From positions 1 to 7,941 of the forward strand of contig JACMKW010000519.1 in the NCBI GenBank assembly GCA_014379885.1: a stretch of 7,941 bases of DNA, written 5' to 3'. The stretch is from Rhizobacter sp. (GTDB lineage: Bacteria > Pseudomonadota > Gammaproteobacteria > Burkholderiales > Burkholderiaceae). Below, piece after piece: positions 1 to 5,994 of the stretch. A program made the translations under genes and the position numbers. Position 1 is the stretch's first letter; each line of letters begins with the position of its first letter. The notes beneath the pieces are model-generated. The model did no database searches. It worked only from the letters and a program-made list of their open reading frames with translations, and was not told the origin of the DNA.

Positions 1-1255
1 CGACGTCCAGCGTGGAGGTGTTGGAGGCCAGAATGGCGCCCGGCTTCATCACGCGGTCCAGTTCTTTAAAAACCTTTTCCTTGACACCCATCTCTTCAAA
101 TACGGCCTCAATCACCAGGTCGGCGTCTTTGAACGAGTCATACGCCAACGTGGGGGTGACCAGTGCCATGCGCTCGTCGAGCTGGGCTTGCGTGAGCTTG
201 CCCTTGGCCATGGTGTTTTCGTAGTTCTTGCGGATGGTGGCCAGGCCCTTGTCGAGCGCTTCCTGCTTCATTTCGAGCAGGGCCACGGGAATGCCCACGT
301 TGATGAAGTTCATCGTGATGCCCACACCCATGGTGCCGGCGCCGATCATGCCGACCTTTTTGATGTCACGCAGCTTGGTGTCTTCAGGGATGTCGCTGAT
401 CTTGGCCGCTGCACGTTCGGCGTTGAAGATGTGGCGCAGGGCACGCGACTCCGGCGTGGCCATCAACTGCATGAACAGCTCGCGCTCGGTCTTCAGGCCT
501 TCGTCGAACGGCTTGCTGACCGAAGCCGCCACGGCCTCCACGCACTTCAGTGGCGCCGGGAAGTTCTTGGCGGCAGCACCCACGGTGTTGCGGGCGAACT
601 GCAAGAAGGCATCGGCGCCCGGCGCCTTGACCTTCAGGTCACGCACACGCTTGAGCGGCAGCTTGTCGGCCACGGCCTTCTCGGCAAAGGCGAGGGCGCC
701 GGCCAGCAAGTCGCCTTCGATGATGGCGTCGATCAGTGGCGTGCCTTCGAACTTCTTGGCCGGGGTAGGTGCGCCCGACACGATGATGTTGAGTGCGGCT
801 TCCAAGCCGATCAAGCGCGGCAGGCGCTGCGTGCCGCCAGCGCCGGGCAAGAGGCCCAGCTTCACTTCGGGCAGGCCGAGTTGTGCATCGGGCTTGGCCA
901 CGCGGAAGTGCGCGCCCATGGCCAGCTCCAGGCCGCCGCCCAGCGCCATGCCGCCGATGGCAGCGATGACGGGCTTGGTCGAGTCTTCCACCGCGCGGAT
1001 CACCACGCCCAGGTTCGGGTCCATGCCGGCCTTGGCGGTGCCGAATTCCTTCACGTCGGCGCCGCCCGAGAAGGCGCGGTCGCTGCCGATCAGCACGATG
1101 GCCTTGACCTTGTCATCGGCCAGGGCCTTGTCGAGCCCGGCCACGATGCCGCTGCGCAGCGAGTAGCCCAAGCCGTTCACGGGCGGGTTGGCCAGTGTGA
1201 CGACGGCAACGGTGCCGCGAACGTCGTACTGGGTGGAAGTCGGTTGATTGCTCAT
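1..1255 (-). CDS. Bifunctional enoyl-CoA hydratase / 3-hydroxyacyl-CoA dehydrogenase, PimF/FadJ-like, 3' end cut by window edge
   Basis: This enzyme should hydrate 2-enoyl-CoA and then oxidise the 3-hydroxyacyl-CoA with NAD+, steps two and three of beta-oxidation in the cytoplasm. The frame is open from the ATG at 1255-1253 to base 2, giving 418 codons with no stop. The family is about 700 residues, so roughly 280 C-terminal residues lie off the left edge. The hydratase (crotonase) domain comes first. It has the oxyanion-hole segment SGGADVKEF at 63-71 and GGGLELA at 106-112, with likely catalytic Glu110 and Glu130 (in LGLPEVKLG). The NAD-binding Rossmann domain begins near residue 298 with GAGTMG at 305-310, and the visible part ends just after SNTST. 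A good ribosome site, CAGGAG (complement of 1265-1270), lies 9 bases before the ATG and supports this start. The gene is divergent from the dehydrogenase genes. The order hydratase-then-dehydrogenase fits PimF, FadJ and peroxisomal-type enzymes, and I cannot choose among them. Confidence 0.93.
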   Translation of the reverse strand, partial: MSNQPTSTQYDVRGTVAVVTLANPPVNGLGYSLRSGIVAGLDKALADDKVKAIVLIGSDRAFSGGADVKEFGTAKAGMDPNLGVVIRAVEDSTKPVIAAIGGMALGGGLELAMGAHFRVAKPDAQLGLPEVKLGLLPGAGGTQRLPRLIGLEAALNIIVSGAPTPAKKFEGTPLIDAIIEGDLLAGALAFAEKAVADKLPLKRVRDLKVKAPGADAFLQFARNTVGAAAKNFPAPLKCVEAVAASVSKPFDEGLKTERELFMQLMATPESRALRHIFNAERAAAKISDIPEDTKLRDIKKVGMIGAGTMGVGITMNFINVGIPVALLEMKQEALDKGLATIRKNYENTMAKGKLTQAQLDERMALVTPTLAYDSFKDADLVIEAVFEEMGVKEKVFKELDRVMKPGAILASNTSTLDV

Positions 1256-1299
1256 GTGCGAAGGCTCCTGAAAGGCACTGGCGGGGACGGCGACTTGCA

Positions 1300-1339
1300 C
1301 AAACCGGGGCGTACCCAGGGTGTGCGCCCGCCCGGTTTG
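1300..1339. repeat. Inverted repeat with 9-base arms in the leader of the minus-strand gene
   Basis: CAAACCGGG at 1300-1308 is perfectly complementary to CCCGGTTTG at 1331-1339, with a 22-base loop. The loop has further pairing: GCG at 1309-1311 with CGC at 1325-1327, and the small dyad ACCC-A-GGGT at 1313-1321. If transcription of the minus-strand hydratase/dehydrogenase starts near 1367, this would be a sizeable hairpin in its 5' untranslated RNA, about 45 bases before the start codon. It has no T-run in either direction, so a simple intrinsic terminator is unlikely. Confidence 0.6.
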
Positions 1340-1353
1340 GCGGTATGCGGCTA

Positions 1354-1376
1354 AATGTTCTGCACTGTGGAACATT
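1354..1376. promoter_or_regulatory. Operator-like palindrome between divergent genes
   Basis: AATGTTC at 1354-1360 and GAACATT at 1370-1376 are perfect 7-base inverted arms around a 9-base spacer. Two further pairs match inside, so 9 of 11 positions pair around a centre at base 1365. The size and symmetry are those of a site for a dimeric repressor or activator. The outer TGTTC...GAACA shape recalls operators of IclR-type regulators, but that assignment is only a guess. The site lies about 110 bases from the minus-strand start and 227 bases from the plus-strand start, and it overlaps a possible leftward -10 box. Confidence 0.5.
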
Positions 1377-1403
1377 ATTTTGCAAAGGCGATCATCGTAG
1401 CCA
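1374..1403 (-). promoter_or_regulatory. Tentative leftward sigma-70 promoter
   Basis: On the minus strand AATAAT (complement of 1374-1379) matches five of six bases of the -10 consensus. TGGCTA (complement of 1398-1403) is a poor -35 with an 18-base spacer. The start of transcription would fall near 1367, inside the palindrome at 1354-1376, which is where a repressor would block it. The -35 match is weak, so this is a suggestion only. Confidence 0.2.
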
Positions 1404-1407
1404 CTGA

Positions 1408-1450
1408 GCGCCGGCTTGTAAACAAGGTGAATCCCGATCGAAGCCGGCGC
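1408..1450. repeat. Perfect 10-base inverted repeat, GC-rich
   Basis: GCGCCGGCTT at 1408-1417 is the exact reverse complement of AAGCCGGCGC at 1441-1450, separated by 23 bases. Pairing stops sharply at both ends of the arms. No T-run follows in either direction. It could be a stable hairpin in the leader RNA of the rightward genes, a spaced binding site for a dimeric protein, or a remnant of a dispersed repeat. A smaller dyad, CTTGT-AA-ACAAG at 1415-1426, overlaps the left arm and could compete with it. Confidence 0.6.
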
Positions 1451-1602
1451 AGAATCACGGCTTTGTCGCTCGTGTGACAGGCAGGACAACGCGATTCACG
1501 CAAGGTGATTGGTGTAAGTTCCAATTTTCAAATCTGCGTTTTGCGATGCAGAATCATCGTCATTCTTTTCCCTTCACGCGTCACGCGCCGCAGGAGACAT
1601 CC

Positions 1603-2823
1603 ATGAATCTCGACTACAGCCCCGAAGAGCAGAAATTCCGCGATGAGGTACGCAGCTTCATCGCCGCCAAGTTGCCAGCCGAGGTGCGCACCCGCGGCGG
1701 CTCGGGCGAGCGCCATCTGGCCGAAGACATCACCAAGTGGCAAGGCATCCTGAACGAACATGGCTGGGGCGCTTCGAGCTGGCCCGAGGAATACGGTGGC
1801 ACTGGGTGGAATGCGGTGCAGCGCCACATCTTCGACGAAGAGTGCGCCGAAGCCGGCACGCCGATGCAGTTGGCGTTCAGCGTGAAGATGGTGGCGCCGG
1901 TGATCATGCGTTTCGGCAACGCGGCGCAGAAGGCGCACTACCTGCCGCGCATCATCTCGGGTGAAGACTGGTGGTGCCAGGGTTACTCGGAGCCGGGCGC
2001 CGGTTCCGACCTCGCTTCGCTCAAGACCCGCGCCGTGTTCGGCACCGACAAGGACGGCGAGCACTACATCGTCAACGGACAGAAGACCTGGAACACGCTC
2101 GGCCAGTACGCCGACTGGATTTTCTGCCTGGTGCGCACCAGTACCGAAGGCCGCAAGCAAGAAGGCATCAGCTTCCTGCTGATCAACATGAAGACGCCGG
2201 GCATCACCGTCAAGCCGATCATCATGCTCGACGGTGGGCACGAGGTGAACGAAGTCTGGTTCGACAACGTGCGCGTGCCGGTTGAAAACCGCATCGGTGA
2301 AGAGAACAAGGGCTGGACGTACGCCAAGTTCCTGCTCGGCCACGAGCGTACCGGCATTGCCGGCGTGGGCCGTTCCAAGGTCGGCGTCAAGCGCCTGAAG
2401 TCACTGGCCCGCAAGGTGCCGGGCGACAACGGCAAGCCGCTGATTGAAGACCAGCGCTTCCGCGACCGCCTGGCCCAGGTCGAGATGGACCTGATGGCAC
2501 TCGAGATCACCAACCTCAAGCTCATCTCGCAAGAAGGCAAGTCTCATGCGCCCGGCCCCGAGGCCTCGATGCTGAAGATCAAGGGCTCGGAGATCCAGCA
2601 GATGCTGACCGAACTCTCGATGATGGCGCTCGGCCCTTACGGCGTGCCTTGGCTGCGTGAAGCGCAAGACCTGTCGGGCAACCCGCAGCCGCTGACCGAG
2701 TTCTTCGCGGCACGCGAGACCGCTGTTTCGGGTGCGTACTACAACACCCGCAAGACCACCATTTATGGCGGCTCAACCGAAGTCCAGAAGAACATCATCA
2801 GCCAGATGATTCTGGGCCTCTGA
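1603..2823 (+). CDS. pimC: Acyl-CoA dehydrogenase, PimC-like large subunit
   Basis: This 406-residue flavoprotein subunit should catalyse alpha,beta-dehydrogenation of an acyl-CoA, passing electrons to electron-transfer flavoprotein. The N-terminal helical domain covers roughly residues 1-115. The beta domain carries WWCQGYSEPGAGSD at 123-136, a strong FAD/substrate-loop signature. Glu248 in GHERTG lies where isovaleryl-CoA-dehydrogenase-type enzymes keep the catalytic base. Where medium-chain enzymes have that Glu (YEGT), this protein has YGGST at 388-392. The usual R-x-Q-F and Q-x-x-G-G FAD-contact motifs of the C-terminal domain are absent and are found in the next gene instead. This suggests an obligate heteromer with that partner. 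The start at 1603 is set by AGGAG at 1592-1596 and by the family-like N-terminus MNLDYSPEEQ. The name rests on remembered similarity to R. palustris PimC; the true substrate is not determined. Confidence 0.9.
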   Translation: MNLDYSPEEQKFRDEVRSFIAAKLPAEVRTRGGSGERHLAEDITKWQGILNEHGWGASSWPEEYGGTGWNAVQRHIFDEECAEAGTPMQLAFSVKMVAPVIMRFGNAAQKAHYLPRIISGEDWWCQGYSEPGAGSDLASLKTRAVFGTDKDGEHYIVNGQKTWNTLGQYADWIFCLVRTSTEGRKQEGISFLLINMKTPGITVKPIIMLDGGHEVNEVWFDNVRVPVENRIGEENKGWTYAKFLLGHERTGIAGVGRSKVGVKRLKSLARKVPGDNGKPLIEDQRFRDRLAQVEMDLMALEITNLKLISQEGKSHAPGPEASMLKIKGSEIQQMLTELSMMALGPYGVPWLREAQDLSGNPQPLTEFFAARETAVSGAYYNTRKTTIYGGSTEVQKNIISQMILGL

Positions 2824-2838
2824 ACGAATCGCACATCA

Positions 2839-2876
2839 CCGTTCGCCCTGAGCCTGTCGAAGGGCCTGGCGAACGG
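2839..2876. repeat. Short palindromic dispersed repeat between the two dehydrogenase subunit genes
   Basis: CCGTTCGCC at 2839-2847 and GGCGAACGG at 2868-2876 are perfect 9-base inverted arms. The core contains CTGAGCCTGTCGAAGGGC, a sequence I recognise as part of an intergenic repeat scattered through many betaproteobacterial and other proteobacterial genomes. An alternative inner pairing of GCCC (2846-2849) with GGGC (2862-2865) is possible. There is no T-run, so it is not a classical terminator. It may stabilise or process the mRNA. Confidence 0.7.
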
Positions 2877-2905
2877 AGATTGACCAACGAATACAAGGAA
2901 CCACC

Positions 2906-4048
2906 ATGGACTTCAATCTCAGCGAAGAACAAACCGCGATTCAAGACAGCCTGAAGCGTTACCTCGCCAAGGACTACAGCTTCGATCAGCGCCGCACGCT
3001 CACAAAGAGCGCACTGGGCCACAGCGAGCAGGCCTGGGCCACCTACGCCGAACTGGGCTTGCTGGCCCTGCCGTTCCCAGAGTCAGCGGGCGGCCTGGGT
3101 GGCAATGCCATCGACACCATGCTGATCGCCGAGACGCTGGGCACGGCACTCGCGCTCGAGCCCTTCATCCCCTCGGTGGTGATCGCAGGCAATTTGATCA
3201 ACGACATCGGCAGCCCCGCGCAGCGCGACACGCTGCTGGGTGGCATCACGCAAGGCACGTTGCTGGCCACGCTGGCGCACCACGAGTCGGGTGCCCGCTA
3301 CAACGTGAACCACGTTGCCACCACCGCCAAGAAAGACGGTGACGGTTGGTCGCTCACCGGCCACAAGGCCGTGGTGTTGGCCGCACCGTCGGCGAACAAG
3401 CTGCTTGTCTCGGCCCGCACATCGGGTTCGGCCTTCGACGCCAACGGCATCTCGCTGTTCGTGGTCGACGCCAAGGCAGCAGGCCTCACCATCCGCCCGT
3501 ACGGCACACAAGACGGCCAGCGCGCCGGCGAAGTGATCCTGAAGGACGTGAAGGTCGCCGCCGACGCATTGGTTGGCGCAGTCAACCAGGCCCTGCCCGC
3601 CATCGAACACGCGATTGACCGCGGCATTGCTGCCTTGTGCGCTGAAGCCGTGGGCGTGATGACGACGCTGAATGCGCAGACGCTTGAGTACCTCAAGAAC
3701 CGCAAGCAGTTCGACCAGCCCATTGGCAAGTTCCAGGTGCTGCAGCACCGCATGGCCGACATGGCCATGGCCGCCGAGTACGGCCGCGCGATGGCGCTGT
3801 TGGCCGCGGTGAAGGTCGACGAGAAAGACGTGGCCGAGCGCCGCCGCAACGTGTCGGCCGCCAAGGCCTACATCGGCCAATCGGCCCGCACGGTCGGCCA
3901 AGGCGCGGTGCAGATGCACGGTGGCATGGGCGTGACCGACGAGCTGATGGCGGCGCACTTGTTCAAGCGCCTGACGGTCATCAACGCCACGCTGGGTGAT
4001 GTGGATCACCACTTGGGCAAGTTCAGCGATTCGCTGCTGGCTGCCTGA
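2906..4048 (+). CDS. pimD: Acyl-CoA dehydrogenase, PimD-like small subunit
   Basis: This 380-residue protein has the acyl-CoA dehydrogenase fold but only part of the usual active site. The N-terminal MDFNLSEEQ and the EYLKNRKQF...PIGKFQ segment, with Arg266, Gln268 and Phe269, are canonical, as is QMHGGMG at 336-342. Both of these last segments normally contact FAD. The middle-domain loop that should read like TEPxAGSD is instead AHHESGARY, and the catalytic C-terminal YEGT is replaced by LGDVDHH at 363-369. At the other possible base position it has Asp238 (IDRG). The pattern fits the partner subunit of a heteromeric enzyme, with the gene upstream supplying the catalytic residues. AAGGAA at 2895-2900 lies 5 bases before the ATG. 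It follows the large subunit after 82 bases that contain a dispersed repeat. Naming as PimD rests on recalled similarity. Confidence 0.88.
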   Translation: MDFNLSEEQTAIQDSLKRYLAKDYSFDQRRTLTKSALGHSEQAWATYAELGLLALPFPESAGGLGGNAIDTMLIAETLGTALALEPFIPSVVIAGNLINDIGSPAQRDTLLGGITQGTLLATLAHHESGARYNVNHVATTAKKDGDGWSLTGHKAVVLAAPSANKLLVSARTSGSAFDANGISLFVVDAKAAGLTIRPYGTQDGQRAGEVILKDVKVAADALVGAVNQALPAIEHAIDRGIAALCAEAVGVMTTLNAQTLEYLKNRKQFDQPIGKFQVLQHRMADMAMAAEYGRAMALLAAVKVDEKDVAERRRNVSAAKAYIGQSARTVGQGAVQMHGGMGVTDELMAAHLFKRLTVINATLGDVDHHLGKFSDSLLAA

Positions 4049-4054
4049 CTTCAT

Positions 4055-4157
4055 TGTCATCCCGGCGAACGCCGGGATCCACCGTTGGCATTCCACTGAC
4101 GCGTCAAGTAACACCTCGATCGGTACGCAGTGGATCCCGGCGTTCGCCGGGATGACA
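4055..4157. repeat. REPIN-like element: two REP hairpins in inverted orientation
   Basis: Bases 4055-4082 and 4130-4157 are perfect 28-base inverted repeats around a 47-base centre. Each arm is itself a hairpin: ATCCCGGCG and CGCCGGGAT are 9-base complementary halves around two bases (AA at 4068-4069, TT at 4143-4144). Paired inverted REP sequences spanning about 100 bases match the REPIN class of non-autonomous elements, which are moved by RAYT transposases encoded elsewhere. Translations of this repeat give the well-known spurious peptides VIPANAGIH and WIPAFAGMT, which also helps identify it. It begins 7 bases after the small-subunit stop codon and ends 31 bases before the next start. It carries no gene, and no T-run marks a terminator. 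Confidence 0.88.
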
Positions 4158-4188
4158 CCGCGGCGGTTGAGGGTCGAACCCAAGCCCC

Positions 4189-5991
4189 ATGACCGACTCC
4201 ATCGTCAACCGCCGCGACCTCGACTTCCAGGTCTTCGAAGTTCTGGAAGCCGAGGCGCTGACGAAGCGCCCGCGCCACGCCGACCACAGCCGCGAGACTT
4301 TCGTGGCTGCGCTCGACGCGGCCACGGCGATTGCCACCGACAAGTTCGCCACGCACAACCGCAAGTCGGATGAAAACGAGCCCACCTTCGACGGTGAGCG
4401 CGTGCACATCATTCCCGAGGTGAAAGAAGCGCTCCGGGCATTTTGCGCGGCCGGCTTCATCGCGCCCACACACGACTACGAGCTCGGTGGCATGCAGCTG
4501 CCGGTGCTGATGGGCCAGGCCTTCTCGGCCATCTTCAAGGGCGCCAATGCGGCCACCAACTCGTATGTGGGGCTGACGATCGCCAACGCGAACGTCATCA
4601 ACCGCTTCGGCACCGAGTCGCAAAAGAAGAAATACCTGCCGCACCTGCTCAGCGGCCGCTTCTTCGGCACCATGTGCCTGACCGAGCCGCAAGCCGGCTC
4701 CAGCCTCTCCGACATCACCACTGCCGCCGTGCCGCAAGCGAACGGCAGCTACCACCTCACCGGCAACAAGATCTTCATCTCGGGTGGTGACCATGAGCTG
4801 AGCGACAACATCGTCCACCTGGTGCTGGCCCGCCTGCCCGACGCGCCGGCTGGCGTGAAGGGCATTTCGCTCTTCATCTGCCCGAAGTACCACGTCAATG
4901 ACGATGGCTCGCTTGGCGCGCGCAACGATGTGGCGCTGTCCGGCCTCATCCACAAGATGGGCTGGCGTGGCACCACATCCACCATGCTTTCGTTCGGCGA
5001 AAAAGGCCGCTGCGTCGCCGAGCTGATCGGCCAGCCGCACCAGGGCCTGGCCTGCATGTTCCACATGATGAACGAGGCGCGCATCGGTGTGGGCATGGGC
5101 GCGGTGATGCTGGGTTACCGCGGCTACCTCGCCTCGCTGGCTTATGCGCGCGATCGGCCGCAGGGTCGTCGTGCGGGCAGCAAGAACCCGGCCGAGCCGC
5201 AGGTGAAGCTGATTGAGCATGCCGACATTCGCCGCATGCTGATTGCGCAGAAGGCCTATGTGGAAGGTGGGCTGTCGCTGGGCTTGTACGCAGCGCGTCT
5301 GGTCGACGAGCAGAAGACGGGCGAGAGCGAGGCCGCGCGCAATGAGGCCGGCCTGTTGCTGGACTTGCTGACTCCCATCGTCAAGAGCTGGCCGTCGCAG
5401 TGGTGCCTGGAGGCCAACAGCCTGGCCATCCAGATCCACGGTGGCTATGGCTACACCCGCGAGTACACCGTTGAGCAGTACTACCGCGACAACCGGCTCA
5501 ACCCGATTCACGAGGGCACGCATGGCATCCAGGCCATCGACCTGCTGGGCCGCAAGGTGGTCATGCAGCAGGGCGCTGCGCTCGAATTGCTGGGCCGCGA
5601 AATGGCGGCGACGGCCAAGGAAGCCTCCGCCTACGAGACCCTGAGTGCGCAGGCCGATGCGCTCAACATCGCGTGGTCCAACGTCACGCAGACGGTGCGT
5701 GCAGTGGCCCCGCTGCTGAAGGAAAACGGCGAACTCGCGCTTGCGAACTCGGTGGTCTTCCTGGAAGCCTTCGGCCACACCGTCGTGGCGTGGCAATGGC
5801 TGCGCCAGGCCCTGGTCGCGACACGCGCGCTCGCCGGCGCCAAAAGCGAGGCCGACACCCACTTCTATCGCGGCAAGCTGCACACCTGCGACTGGTTCTT
5901 CGAGTGGGAGTTGCCGCGCACCAGGCCTCAGCACGAGCTGTTGCGCAGCTTGAACGACTCCACGCTGAAGATGCAGGACAGCTGGTTCTGA
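4189..5991 (+). CDS. Long acyl-CoA dehydrogenase with C-terminal extension, DmdC-like
   Basis: This 600-residue flavoenzyme should oxidise an acyl-CoA to the 2-enoyl-CoA, and unlike the two preceding genes it carries a full set of active-site motifs. TEPQAGSS at 165-172 is the FAD/substrate loop, QIHGGYGYTREY starts at Gln415, and IHEGTHGIQ contains Glu442, the catalytic base of medium-chain-type enzymes. Residues from about 455 to 600 form the extra helical C-terminal domain seen in the long bacterial family that includes DmdC (3-methylmercaptopropionyl-CoA dehydrogenase) and related FadE proteins. The length is normal. The N-terminus with ADHSRETF and the later NRKSDENEP look typical, so the ATG at 4189 is kept. 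Its ribosome site is poor, though: the best candidate, GAGGG at 4169-4173, is 15 bases away. The REPIN-like element separates it from the small-subunit gene. The substrate cannot be inferred. Confidence 0.92.
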   Translation: MTDSIVNRRDLDFQVFEVLEAEALTKRPRHADHSRETFVAALDAATAIATDKFATHNRKSDENEPTFDGERVHIIPEVKEALRAFCAAGFIAPTHDYELGGMQLPVLMGQAFSAIFKGANAATNSYVGLTIANANVINRFGTESQKKKYLPHLLSGRFFGTMCLTEPQAGSSLSDITTAAVPQANGSYHLTGNKIFISGGDHELSDNIVHLVLARLPDAPAGVKGISLFICPKYHVNDDGSLGARNDVALSGLIHKMGWRGTTSTMLSFGEKGRCVAELIGQPHQGLACMFHMMNEARIGVGMGAVMLGYRGYLASLAYARDRPQGRRAGSKNPAEPQVKLIEHADIRRMLIAQKAYVEGGLSLGLYAARLVDEQKTGESEAARNEAGLLLDLLTPIVKSWPSQWCLEANSLAIQIHGGYGYTREYTVEQYYRDNRLNPIHEGTHGIQAIDLLGRKVVMQQGAALELLGREMAATAKEASAYETLSAQADALNIAWSNVTQTVRAVAPLLKENGELALANSVVFLEAFGHTVVAWQWLRQALVATRALAGAKSEADTHFYRGKLHTCDWFFEWELPRTRPQHELLRSLNDSTLKMQDSWF

Positions 5992-5994
5992 GAG

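Larger units (their letters stand above)
1256..1602. other. Divergent intergenic region with no gene but three inverted repeats
   Basis: These 347 bases separate the two divergent gene starts. I see no convincing short gene. The frame of the plus-strand dehydrogenase stays open upstream to an ATG at 1474, but that extension has no family-like sequence and lacks the good ribosome site found at 1592-1596. The stretch is more AT-rich than the genes around 1351-1390 and 1500-1570. It contains inverted repeats at 1300-1339, 1354-1376 and 1408-1450, plus weaker 5-base-arm dyads at 1415-1426 and 1508-1525. It must hold promoters for both directions, but no strong -35/-10 pair is obvious for the rightward genes. 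Confidence 0.7.

Noticed and set aside
188..1354. A 388-codon plus-strand open frame
   Set aside because: It is antisense to the hydratase/dehydrogenase, which has clear motifs in order. The plus-strand translation shows no family features.
1474..1602. A 43-residue N-terminal extension of the large-subunit dehydrogenase
   Set aside because: The extension does not look like the family, while the ATG at 1603 has AGGAG 6 bases before it and a typical N-terminus.
2839..2876. Intrinsic transcription terminator
   Set aside because: The stem is plausible but no T-run follows on either strand, and the core matches a dispersed repeat.
4097..4106. TGACGCGTCA palindrome as a separate operator
   Set aside because: It is a short perfect palindrome inside the REPIN-like element and off its centre, with no independent sign of function.
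3083..4183. A 366-codon minus-strand open frame containing VIPANAGIH and WIPAFAGMT
   Set aside because: Those peptides are translations of the REP arms, and the rest is antisense to the small-subunit dehydrogenase.
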